Below, piece by piece: positions 7,042 through 12,597 of a DNA stretch of 12,597 bases. A program made the translations under genes and the position numbers. Source of the DNA: Bacteroidota bacterium (GTDB lineage: Bacteria > Bacteroidota > Bacteroidia > Flavobacteriales > Flavobacteriaceae); the NCBI GenBank assembly GCA_023386255.1, contig JAEWKB010000167.1, forward strand, positions 1-12,597, read 5' to 3'. Numbering within the stretch: the stretch's first letter is position 1; each line of letters begins with the position of its first letter. A model generated the notes under the pieces. It worked only from the letters and a program-made list of their open reading frames with translations, made no database searches and was not told the DNA's origin.

Positions 7042-7789
7042 GGTCACGAAGTTCATGTCCGGTTAATGAAAGAGAAACATCTTCAAGGGATTCCGCACCG
7101 GTTGTATCGGTTATTAATCCGGCAGGTGTGCCATCGGCAAGAATTTTACCATGGTCTATAATAGCAATACGTGTACAAAAATCCTGCGCCTCCACCAGGT
7201 GGTGCGAAGTATATATAATGGTTGTACCCGCAGCGTTTATCTGCTTCAGGTAGTCAATAATAACATTTTTAGAATGCACGTCAACCCCTACGGTTGGCTC
7301 ATCAAGAAACAATACTGATGGATTATGCAGCATTCCGGCAATAAGATTTACCCTTCGCTTCATACCCCCGGAGAAAGTTTCGGTACGCTTATCGGCAAAT
7401 TCTGCAAGCCCCAGATAATCAAGCGCATCAGCAACTTTAGCTTTTAAAATTTTGCCCTTAATGCCATACATACTCCCGAAATACAGCAAGTTTTCTCTTG
7501 CGGTAAGTGTTGGGTACAGCGCATATTCCTGCGGCACTACACCAATTATTTTTTTAATCGTGCGGGGATGGTCATGATAGGTGTGGCCTTCAATGGTGAA
7601 AGTGCCTGAAGTAGGCTTAACCAGTCCGCAAAGCATAGAAATTAAAGTCGTTTTACCGGCACCATTAGGCCCCAGCAACCCAAATATCTCTCCCTTATTT
7701 ACAGCCAGTGACAAAGCATCTACAGAGAAGAAATCAGCTTCTTTGTAGCGCTTGGACAGTGAATGTATTTCTATAACAGGAGTAGTCAT
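7034..7789 (-). CDS. ABC transporter ATP-binding protein (ABC-2 exporter class)
   Basis: A 251-residue nucleotide-binding subunit with every expected motif: Walker A GPNGAGKTT (40-48), Q-loop Gln87 in VVPQEYALYP, signature FSGGMKRR (139-146), Walker B VLFLDEP (159-165), D-loop VGVDVHS (167-173) and H-loop His196 in YTSHHLVEA. The CcmA/DrrA-type sequence (FGLLGPNGAGKTTLISML; GMLHNPSVLFLDEPTVGVD) is that of ATPases paired with ABC-2 permeases that export drugs, lipids or polysaccharides. It sits at the cytoplasmic face and powers the permease encoded directly downstream (8-base overlap). Its ATG shares a base with the stop of the BtrH-like gene (TAATG). The coupling to both neighbours suggests the three proteins are made together. 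Confidence 0.95.
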   Translation of the reverse strand: MTTPVIEIHSLSKRYKEADFFSVDALSLAVNKGEIFGLLGPNGAGKTTLISMLCGLVKPTSGTFTIEGHTYHDHPRTIKKIIGVVPQEYALYPTLTARENLLYFGSMYGIKGKILKAKVADALDYLGLAEFADKRTETFSGGMKRRVNLIAGMLHNPSVLFLDEPTVGVDVHSKNVIIDYLKQINAAGTTIIYTSHHLVEAQDFCTRIAIIDHGKILADGTPAGLITDTTGAESLEDVSLSLTGHELRDHA

Positions 7790-8784
7790 TATACAGCTTT
7801 ACGTAATTTTTTAAAGAACTGCTCTTCCCTGTCGGCTATAGCCTTAAGCTGGTCGGCCAGCAGGTTGTAAACGTCGTTCTTGTTGCTTCTCTTCTTATAA
7901 ACACGGGCAGCTTCCACGGCAAAATCGCGCCAGGCATCGCCAATCTCGGTCATTTCTGCCGAAAATTTCTTCAGTTCCGGATTTTCCAGCACACCCGAAG
8001 CTTCCTGCAAAAAGGCGGCATATATGAAACGGAAACCGCCGCCGCCGGTACCAATCTCTTCCTGCATGCGCACCATCTGCGCCAGGTAGTGGTTGGCCTT
8101 GCGCACACCCAACTTTACGGGCCACCTGCGTATTTGTTTTGCCACATAGCGTATGCCTCCCACACCCACTAACGGGAAAGGCGCCAACATATCGCGGCAG
8201 GTGCTTTTTATCGCTTTGGTAATGGCTTTTTTAAGGTCTACTTCCTGCGGAATGTGTATAGGGTAATACATCTGGCCTTTTGGCGCGAAGGCACCTTTGG
8301 CAAAACGTACTTTTTCCAGTTCTTTAGTGGTAAGGGTTGTAGTGGTTTGCATTACAGGGTCGCTCACCATGTACTGGTCGCCCTCTTTGCCGAATACTAC
8401 AATATTATGTGCATTGAAGTGAAAACGGTATTCATCAGGAAAATAAGTAAGGTTGTAAACACCTACCTGAAGGCCTGAGGGTATGTTGTTCTTCAGGTTC
8501 TCGTCCAGCGCTCTTTCAGCGGCAGCGGGACCTGAATATTTTTGCCTTTTTATCTTGATGCCCAGCCTTTTTGACAGCCTGTTGAATATCCAGCCCGGCA
8601 ACGGCCTATAGCTGAACGCCGGGGCATGGTTTACTTTTACAAAAGGAAGGTAAACAAAGAAAAGGCCTGATCCTATACCGAAGACCATAGGCTCGCTGAT
8701 ATTGAGCCCGTTGTGCTTTAATAAATTGGATGCTACGCCATTCTCGCAGTGTGCGGACTGGTAATGTTTAAAATCTGTCTGCAT
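7789..8784 (-). CDS. BtrH N-terminal domain / DUF4872 protein (Cys-protease-fold acyltransferase-like)
   Basis: A 331-residue cytoplasmic protein in two parts. The N-terminal half opens with HCENGVASNLLKHNG (12-26) and MVFGIGSGLFF (33-43), the pattern of BtrH_N. Cys13, His126 (FNAHNIVVFG) and Asp142 (VSDPV) are placed like a papain/C39-type Cys-His-Asp triad. The C-terminal half has GTGGGGFRFIYAAFLQEA (245-262), which I recognise as the DUF4872 signature. BtrH of butirosin synthesis moves an acyl group from an ACP to an amino acceptor, so an acyl-transfer or amide/ester-forming role on ACP-bound polyene is plausible. One possibility is joining the polyene acid to the resorcinol, but this is inference only. 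Spacing is tight on both sides: two bases from the small upstream gene and a 1-base overlap with the ABC ATPase. Confidence 0.75.
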   Translation of the reverse strand: MQTDFKHYQSAHCENGVASNLLKHNGLNISEPMVFGIGSGLFFVYLPFVKVNHAPAFSYRPLPGWIFNRLSKRLGIKIKRQKYSGPAAAERALDENLKNNIPSGLQVGVYNLTYFPDEYRFHFNAHNIVVFGKEGDQYMVSDPVMQTTTTLTTKELEKVRFAKGAFAPKGQMYYPIHIPQEVDLKKAITKAIKSTCRDMLAPFPLVGVGGIRYVAKQIRRWPVKLGVRKANHYLAQMVRMQEEIGTGGGGFRFIYAAFLQEASGVLENPELKKFSAEMTEIGDAWRDFAVEAARVYKKRSNKNDVYNLLADQLKAIADREEQFFKKLRKAV

Positions 8785-8786
8785 TA

Positions 8787-9188
8787 TCAGCCTTTAAAGT
8801 TTTTTAATTCATCTACGGAAACAGAAAAAGCATCGGCATATTTTGCCAAAATTTTATCGCTTAATCCCGCAAATACATTAGGTTTAAAATGCCTTTTCAC
8901 TCTCCATTTCCAGAAGCCTACATAGCTGGCCAGGATACCAACATCCATTTTGTTGATTTCCATAAAATACTCCAGAGGGCTTGCCTGCCCTGCAAGAAAA
9001 CGCTGCCGGGCTTGTTCGGCACGCTCTTTTATGTCTTCCATCGCCTTGTCAAGCGCAATGGTTTTGGGTTCCCAGCCTGAGCTGAGCGCCGTAGTATACT
9101 CACCATTTTCATCAACCGCATAGCACAGTTCCTTTTGGTTCATTGCGCTTATGCTACTGGTATCCTGCGGTACGTCACTTTTTTTCAT
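8787..9188 (-). CDS. Small protein with degenerate Xre-like helix-turn-helix C-terminus; function unknown
   Basis: I do not recognise the full protein (133 residues). The N-terminal 35 residues look unstructured, followed by a charged helical stretch (KAMEDIKERAEQARQRFLAG, 48-67). Residues about 80-131 resemble an Xre/Cro-type helix-turn-helix: MDVGILASYVGFWKWRVKRHF lines up with the first helices, and DKILAKYADAFSVSVDELKNF (111-131) closely matches the usual 'LAKLADALGVSLDEL' ending. The turn and recognition helix are unusual (FWKWRVKRHF, Trp and Arg rich), so DNA binding is uncertain. It could be a pathway regulator or a protein-protein adaptor. The start overlaps the preceding hotdog gene by 14 bases and has a strong AGGAGG sequence six bases upstream. 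Translation start and reality of the gene look sound; the function is open. Confidence 0.72.
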   Translation of the reverse strand: MKKSDVPQDTSSISAMNQKELCYAVDENGEYTTALSSGWEPKTIALDKAMEDIKERAEQARQRFLAGQASPLEYFMEINKMDVGILASYVGFWKWRVKRHFKPNVFAGLSDKILAKYADAFSVSVDELKNFKG

Positions 9189-9639
9189 CCTGCACCTCCT
9201 GAATAAATAAATTTATTTCCCCCTCTAAAAGCAATTGCTCCTCACTATACGTTTTGCAACCCATCATACAGGTACGGTAGGCGCCGGTATCAAAACTTGA
9301 AATAAGGGAAGCAATGGTTATAATTTCGCTGCCTGCTTTAGGAAGCGCGTATATCTCAATTTTTTTTATTGAGCTTATAAAACCTATAACATCTACATCA
9401 TTTGCCTCATCGTCATTTTCATCTACAAAATAGGATTTTGCAACTATGGCCGAGCAGGTTTGTGCGGCATTTTCTATTAGTCCGGGTTCCGTTAAAACAC
9501 CGTTATCAACAAAAATATTATCTTTTTTTATAGCAAAGAAAGTCTCTACCTTTTGCTCATCCATAGCAACTATATAATCAACCATGAGCATAGGCGCCCG
9601 GTGCGGAAGATAATGTTGTATTTCAATGACTTTCTCCAT
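9175..9639 (-). CDS. Hotdog-fold 3-hydroxyacyl-ACP dehydratase (FabZ-like, ApeI/ApeP type)
   Basis: A 154-residue hotdog protein. LPHRAPMLMVDYI (11-23) is the FabZ/FabA-like N-terminal motif with His13 present, and GLIENAAQTCSAIVAKS (53-69) is the central helix with Glu56 in the catalytic acid position. GFISSIKKIEIYALPKAG (about 86-103) matches the usual 'xxIxxxKFxxPVxPGD' strand. It should dehydrate 3-hydroxyacyl-ACP to trans-2-enoyl-ACP, the step that installs each double bond of the polyene when no enoyl reductase acts. It follows a second, related hotdog gene after three bases; the two probably form a heterodimer, as described for aryl-polyene dehydratases (from memory). The classical FabZ GHFPGxP segment is not seen, so this belongs to a divergent pigment-type subfamily. 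Confidence 0.82.
   Translation of the reverse strand: MEKVIEIQHYLPHRAPMLMVDYIVAMDEQKVETFFAIKKDNIFVDNGVLTEPGLIENAAQTCSAIVAKSYFVDENDDEANDVDVIGFISSIKKIEIYALPKAGSEIITIASLISSFDTGAYRTCMMGCKTYSEEQLLLEGEINLFIQEVQDEKK
9195..9200 (-). promoter_or_regulatory. Strong Shine-Dalgarno sequence for the helix-turn-helix-like gene
   Basis: On the minus strand AGGAGG ends six bases before the ATG at 9188-9186. It lies inside the last codons of the upstream hotdog gene (…Ile-Gln-Glu-Val-Gln-Asp…). Perfect Shine-Dalgarno sequences are uncommon in Bacteroidota, so it supports the chosen start, though it may partly be a product of the codons there. Confidence 0.5.
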
Positions 9640-9642
9640 CTG

Positions 9643-10068
9643 CTATTTAGCCAGCACAGTCTTCATCTGGCTTGTGGCTATTGCTATATCATTCTTCTTA
9701 GTTACAATATTAACTAAAGTTATTCCCATAAATTCCTGGAGTACGCCTACCTGGGTAACAATATCATCACCCGCCTGCGGAAGCTCCAGTATCTCAACAT
9801 CTTTTATAGAGCCTATGTAACCGGTTGGCGCAGGCTCATTTTTAAGGTAGTATTGGTAGCCTGTGTATAATGCTACCGACTGTGCCATGTGCTCAACAAT
9901 ACCTGATTCTAAAAAAACACCGTCCTGCACAAATATGTTACCAGCAGGAATTGTCAGCCCGGCTGTAAGGGCATTTTCTTCAAACTTCAACAGCTTGTCA
10001 ACCATAACAAAAGGCGCCTTTTGCGGTATTAGCTTCTCAACAAGTTCTTTGGCTGCAAGTGGCTCCAT
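9643..10068 (-). CDS. Second hotdog-fold dehydratase-like protein, motif His replaced by Gln
   Basis: A 141-residue paralogue of the next gene, with the same layout: LIPQKAPFVMVDKLL (13-27), GIVEHMAQSVALYTGY (56-71, Glu59 in the acid position) and YIGSIKDVEILELPQAGDDI (about 84-103). The key difference is Gln16 where the sister protein has His13 (PQK against PHR). If that His is catalytic in this subfamily, this copy may be inactive or contribute only its Glu to a shared active site, acting as structural partner in a heterodimeric dehydratase. It begins one base after the darB stop and ends three bases before its paralogue, so the pair is co-produced. The family is clear; catalytic competence is not. 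Confidence 0.8.
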   Translation of the reverse strand: MEPLAAKELVEKLIPQKAPFVMVDKLLKFEENALTAGLTIPAGNIFVQDGVFLESGIVEHMAQSVALYTGYQYYLKNEPAPTGYIGSIKDVEILELPQAGDDIVTQVGVLQEFMGITLVNIVTKKNDIAIATSQMKTVLAK

Positions 10069-10069
10069 A

Positions 10070-11203
10070 TTAGCATACGGTTAGATAAGCAAAAGCATAG
10101 GTAAACCTTCCGCTTTCAGGAACAATTAAAAATACCTTCTCACCCTTCTTCAGCTTGCCTGATGTCATTATTTCTTCCAGCATAAGGTATATAGATGCCG
10201 CACCTACATTACCCACGCGTGAAAGGTTCATGAACCATTTGCTCTCGGGAATGTCAATGCCTTTTTCCAATAGCGCATCATACAGCTTTTTTGCAAAAAA
10301 GTTTGATGATACGTGGGGCAGCAGGTGGTCTATGTCTTTTGGGTCAACACCATGCTTTTGCAGCGCCTCCCGGGCCACATCAGACCCTTTATCCATAATA
10401 TACTTATCAAGCAGCTTTACATCCTGCTTCACGGCAAAAACCGATTCTTTTAGCCATTCTTCAGGTGTATAGTCCTGCCATGGCTTTATTGTGCCATCCT
10501 CAAGTTTATCACCACCGGCATACATGCAGGCCTCCAGCTCATGCGCAAAGGAGTAACCTTCCATCCATTCAATTTTAAGAGAGATATCTCCCTTTGGTTC
10601 GTTTTCAAGAAGCAAAGCCCCTGCACCGTCTGACAGCATCCAGCGAAGGAAATCTTTTTTGAAAGCTATTATCGGCTGCTCTTCAAGGTTTTGAAGGTTA
10701 ATAACCTCGTGCTGGTATTTATCTGCTAAAAACCATGTAGCCGACCTTTCAGATCCTGTGCAAACTGCATTTTGCGTGTTGCCTGATTTTACAGAAAGAT
10801 ACCCATACTTAAGCGCATTCATACCGGCACAGCATACCCCTGAAGAGGAGTTAAGCTCAACCGATTTATTCTTCATCAATCCGTGCACCATAGAGGCATG
10901 CGACGGAAAAAGGTTATCAGGCGATGATGTACCGCACGAAAGTAATTGTACATCATTTTTTGTGAAGTTTTCATCATACAGCTGCTCAATGGCAAGGTTT
11001 GTCAGCTCAGCATTATTATGCGTAATATTACCCTGCTTATCAATAGCATAATAGCGCGTCATAATACCATTATTACGCAGCACAATACGCCTTGCTTTTG
11101 ATGCAGTATCGTTAATTTTGCCAAGAATATCCTCCATTTCATCATTGGTTACCGCCTCATTTGGCAGATATTTCCCGGCTCTTGTTATATAAACGTCAAA
11201 CAT
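10070..11203 (-). CDS. darB: KAS III-like ketosynthase DarB (dialkylresorcinol synthesis)
   Basis: A 377-residue FabH-type thiolase-fold enzyme with an intact triad: Cys125 in GVCCAGMNALKYG, His297 in LLPHVSSNFF and Asn332 in RVGNVGAASIYLM. LSCGTSSPDNLFPSHAS (88-104) is typical of KAS III-like enzymes. In flexirubin producers DarB joins a beta-ketoacyl thioester to an enoyl-ACP, and DarA closes and aromatises the product to a 2,5-dialkylresorcinol. The call as DarB, and not a fatty-acid initiating FabH, rests on the neighbouring darA and its length, longer than the roughly 320 residues of FabH. An AGGAG sequence lies seven bases before the ATG, unusual for this phylum. A 34-base spacer separates it from darA; the hotdog gene follows after one base. 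Confidence 0.85.
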   Translation of the reverse strand: MFDVYITRAGKYLPNEAVTNDEMEDILGKINDTASKARRIVLRNNGIMTRYYAIDKQGNITHNNAELTNLAIEQLYDENFTKNDVQLLSCGTSSPDNLFPSHASMVHGLMKNKSVELNSSSGVCCAGMNALKYGYLSVKSGNTQNAVCTGSERSATWFLADKYQHEVINLQNLEEQPIIAFKKDFLRWMLSDGAGALLLENEPKGDISLKIEWMEGYSFAHELEACMYAGGDKLEDGTIKPWQDYTPEEWLKESVFAVKQDVKLLDKYIMDKGSDVAREALQKHGVDPKDIDHLLPHVSSNFFAKKLYDALLEKGIDIPESKWFMNLSRVGNVGAASIYLMLEEIMTSGKLKKGEKVFLIVPESGRFTYAFAYLTVC

Positions 11204-11210
11204 ATTTTTA

Positions 11211-11215
11211 CTCCT
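11211..11215 (-). promoter_or_regulatory. Shine-Dalgarno sequence for darB
   Basis: AGGAG on the minus strand, followed by seven A/T bases and the darB ATG at 11203-11201. It lies in the 34-base non-coding gap after darA, so unlike the site at 9195-9200 it is not explained by overlapping codons. Confidence 0.55.
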
Positions 11216-11237
11216 GACTCTCTTTGTTTTTGTGCGT

Positions 11238-12143
11238 TTACACGCTTTTATAGTATGCGATTTCCTTTTTTATACTCCTAATTTTAAAGGGATAAGAAAG
11301 GAGGTGCAAGATATATACAATTGGTGAAATAACCCAAATAGCAAGCACTAAATAAACAACAAATAACTTTAGCAGCTTTCTGCGGGCTTCTCCTTGCCTT
11401 TTTATTACAAAAGCCGACCATTTTTTAAAGATATGGTTTCCTTTCCTGTCAACCCCAACAAGATACGGGCTAACCCTTACTGCATCTTGCGCCAGTAACT
11501 TAGGCTGCAAATTGTCCAGATCATTGGTTAAAAGTGAGGAAAGTATGGTGTGCCCAAACTTTTCTGATTCACAAATATCTTTTTCAGAAACACCCGGCAA
11601 AGGAAATATACCCATGTGCTTATACTTCCTGCCACTGAACATCCATTCTACAATTGTAATAACGCTGATAAGGTTACCTGCGCGGTCAACAAGTGCTATA
11701 TTACCCTTTAAAAGGGCGTTGTTGTGTTTCAGCAGCGCTTTGACTTTTTCCTGCGCAGAAAACCACATGTTCCTGCTGCCACTGATTGTAACAACAGGCG
11801 TTTTGTTAAGCAATTGTTTTGCGTAGCTGCTTTTAAGAAAGGAATTTATTGGTATTGAAGGCGACAGGAACCAAACCTGGTAATGCAGCAGCACCAGGTC
11901 CCACTTTGTATCAAGCAGGCTTTGCGGCACAGGCTGTATTTCGGCTGGTATCTGGAGGAATGATTCAGGGAAAGCATCAAAAAAAGCTTCTTTATTCCAA
12001 GGGAACGGGAAAGGTTTTTCCATTTTTATCTCATGGAAACGAACAGTTACCTCAGGGCTTTCTTCCAAAGGTTTTGCAATTTTATGCGCTATCTCTGCCA
12101 GCTGCCCCGACTGTGTAAAATAAATAACAAGAACGTTCCTCAT
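11238..12143 (-). CDS. darA: Dialkylresorcinol condensing enzyme DarA
   Basis: A 301-residue protein with a flavodoxin-like N-terminus: strand NVLVIYFTQSGQLAEIA (3-19), where Thr10-Gln-Ser-Gly-Gln forms a phosphate-binding-type loop, and later strands WDLVLLHYQVWFLSPSIP (81-98) and TPVVTISGSRNMW (115-127). The C-terminus has a hydrophobic hairpin-like segment (about 258-284) flanked by basic residues, suggesting membrane attachment. This architecture and size match what I know of DarA, which with DarB makes the dialkylresorcinol half of flexirubin by ring closure and aromatisation. It lies 34 bases upstream of darB and 25 bases downstream of the FAD oxidoreductase. A plain flavodoxin or WrbA-like quinone reductase would lack the long C-terminal extension and this context. 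Confidence 0.83.
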   Translation of the reverse strand: MRNVLVIYFTQSGQLAEIAHKIAKPLEESPEVTVRFHEIKMEKPFPFPWNKEAFFDAFPESFLQIPAEIQPVPQSLLDTKWDLVLLHYQVWFLSPSIPINSFLKSSYAKQLLNKTPVVTISGSRNMWFSAQEKVKALLKHNNALLKGNIALVDRAGNLISVITIVEWMFSGRKYKHMGIFPLPGVSEKDICESEKFGHTILSSLLTNDLDNLQPKLLAQDAVRVSPYLVGVDRKGNHIFKKWSAFVIKRQGEARRKLLKLFVVYLVLAIWVISPIVYILHLLSYPFKIRSIKKEIAYYKSV

Positions 12144-12153
12144 GTAACGCTTT

Positions 12154-12163
12154 ACCTATAGGT
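12154..12163. repeat. Perfect 10-base palindrome ACCTATAGGT between the oxidoreductase and darA
   Basis: The 25-base gap before darA holds a perfect ten-base inverted repeat with no loop, ending 10 bases before the darA ATG. It is too short for a terminator. It could be an operator half-site or chance; nothing else supports a function. Confidence 0.2.
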
Positions 12164-12168
12164 TTACT

Positions 12169-12597
12169 TTATATTTCTTTAAAATGCCTAACTTTATCTT
12201 CTCGCTTTTTATGTACCCACTCCGGCCATGATGCAGGGTCTTCGGCATCATAAATGCGCAGTTGTTGGGTTTCATCCTGCTTTAAAAGCTCATCCTGCGT
12301 GCATTTCAGTATTCTTGCAGCAGCAGCAACTCCGGAATATGTGGCACCGGTTACACCGTGTGATAATGTACTGGCGCCGCAAAGATATAGATTATTAATT
12401 TCAGATTTATTTTTGAATGCAAAAGGCCCTACTGCCCTGATTGTCTTCTCAGTACCATACACATTACCGTTAGTTGACTTAATGTAAAACTGGTTTGTTT
12501 TTGGTGTTCCCAGTTCAGCCTGCACCACCTTTTCACTGGCACCCGGTAGCATCCTTTCAACCGTGTTCATAAACTTGGCAATAATATTTTCTTTAAA
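12169..12597 (-). CDS. FAD-dependent oxidoreductase, CrtI/retinol-saturase-like, C-terminal part (cut by window edge)
   Basis: The last 142 residues of a larger protein; the frame is open through base 12597, so the Met at 12570 is internal and not the start. TPKTNQFYIKSTNGNVYGTE resembles the substrate-domain end of phytoene desaturase/retinol-saturase-like enzymes. INNLYLCGASTLSHGVTG followed by ATYSGVAAAARIL is the conserved C-terminal FAD-binding element of that superfamily (LYLCGxSTxxGxGVxGxxxSG). Such enzymes oxidise, reduce or isomerise conjugated polyenes or carotenoids, and FAD oxidoreductases of this type occur in flexirubin clusters; a role in tailoring the polyene or resorcinol is inferred. 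The N-terminal Rossmann motif lies outside the window. darA follows after 25 bases. Confidence 0.8.
   Translation of the reverse strand, partial: FKENIIAKFMNTVERMLPGASEKVVQAELGTPKTNQFYIKSTNGNVYGTEKTIRAVGPFAFKNKSEINNLYLCGASTLSHGVTGATYSGVAAAARILKCTQDELLKQDETQQLRIYDAEDPASWPEWVHKKREDKVRHFKEI

Larger units (their letters stand above)
1..12597 (-). other. Flexirubin-type (aryl polyene plus dialkylresorcinol) biosynthetic operon, both ends outside the window
   Basis: All 17 genes run on the minus strand and no non-coding gap exceeds 34 bases. Junctions include TGATG at 2121, TAATG at 7789, a 4-base TTGA overlap at 5328-5331, and overlaps of 8 to 23 bases elsewhere. No terminator-like hairpin or promoter match was found by eye within the block, so a single transcript is likely. 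The gene set combines DarA/DarB with ACP, ketosynthases, a CLF-like protein, dehydratase-like hotdog proteins, a thioesterase and export functions. Missing from view are a ketoreductase, an aromatic ammonia-lyase, an acyl-ACP synthetase, acyl/glycosyl transferases and a resorcinol oxidase. Confidence 0.85.

Noticed and set aside
6617..7066. 149-codon plus-strand open frame opposite the ABC permease
   Set aside because: It is antisense to a well-supported membrane protein, has a low-complexity Ser-rich translation and no recognisable family.
11234..11245. Possible hairpin (GCGT-ttac-ACGC type) at the end of darA as a terminator
   Set aside because: The stem is only four base pairs, overlaps the darA stop codon and has no T-rich tract suited to termination; darB follows at once.
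12169..12570. Treating the right-edge frame as a complete 133-residue protein
   Set aside because: The frame stays open to base 12597 and the sequence is plainly the C-terminal end of an FAD oxidoreductase; the Met is internal.
1..12597. tRNA or rRNA genes, CRISPR arrays, insertion sequences and long repeats
   Set aside because: The window is almost wholly filled by the coding regions listed; no transposase, repeat array or structural RNA was seen on either strand.

Overview
The window is a compact, single-strand block of 17 genes, all on the minus strand, with both end genes cut by the window edges. Gaps between genes are 0-34 bases and many neighbours overlap, so it reads as one long operon. 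The gene content (dialkylresorcinol enzymes DarB and DarA beside an aryl-polyene type II polyketide synthase) is that of a flexirubin-type yellow/orange pigment cluster. Together with scarce Shine-Dalgarno signals, this points to a member of Bacteroidota such as a Flavobacterium-like or Chitinophaga-like bacterium. GC content, judged by eye, is in the low 40s percent. The genus cannot be fixed from the sequence.

In transcription order (right to left): the 3' end of a CrtI/retinol-saturase-like FAD oxidoreductase (12597-12169); DarA, the dialkylresorcinol condensing enzyme (12143-11238); DarB, a KAS III-like ketosynthase (11203-10070); two tandem hotdog-fold dehydratase-like proteins (10068-9643 and 9639-9175); a small protein with a degenerate Xre-like helix-turn-helix tail (9188-8787); a BtrH_N/DUF4872 protein (8784-7789); an ABC-2 exporter ATPase and permease (7789-5755); a 4HBT thioesterase (5777-5328); a ketosynthase (5331-4183); a half-length, Cys-less ketosynthase-like protein (4196-3582); an acyl carrier protein (3580-3323); a second ketosynthase (3320-2121); a chain-length-factor-like pseudo-ketosynthase lacking all three catalytic residues (2121-1057); a membrane-anchored polysaccharide deacetylase (1066-287); and the start of a LolA-like periplasmic carrier (297-1).

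Proposed logic, from known flexirubin and aryl-polyene systems: the ACP carries the growing chain, the ketosynthases and their degenerate partners elongate it, and the hotdog pair dehydrates each 3-hydroxy intermediate to give the conjugated polyene. DarB and DarA separately build the dialkylresorcinol that is esterified to the polyene acid. The ABC exporter and LolA-like protein plausibly move the lipid-like product towards the outer membrane. No ketoreductase, ammonia-lyase, ACP synthetase, acyltransferase or DarC-type oxidase is present, so the cluster must extend beyond one or both ends or use genes elsewhere.

The pathway itself is known. The least explained parts are the half-ketosynthase, the His-to-Gln hotdog partner, the BtrH-like protein and the small helix-turn-helix-like protein.
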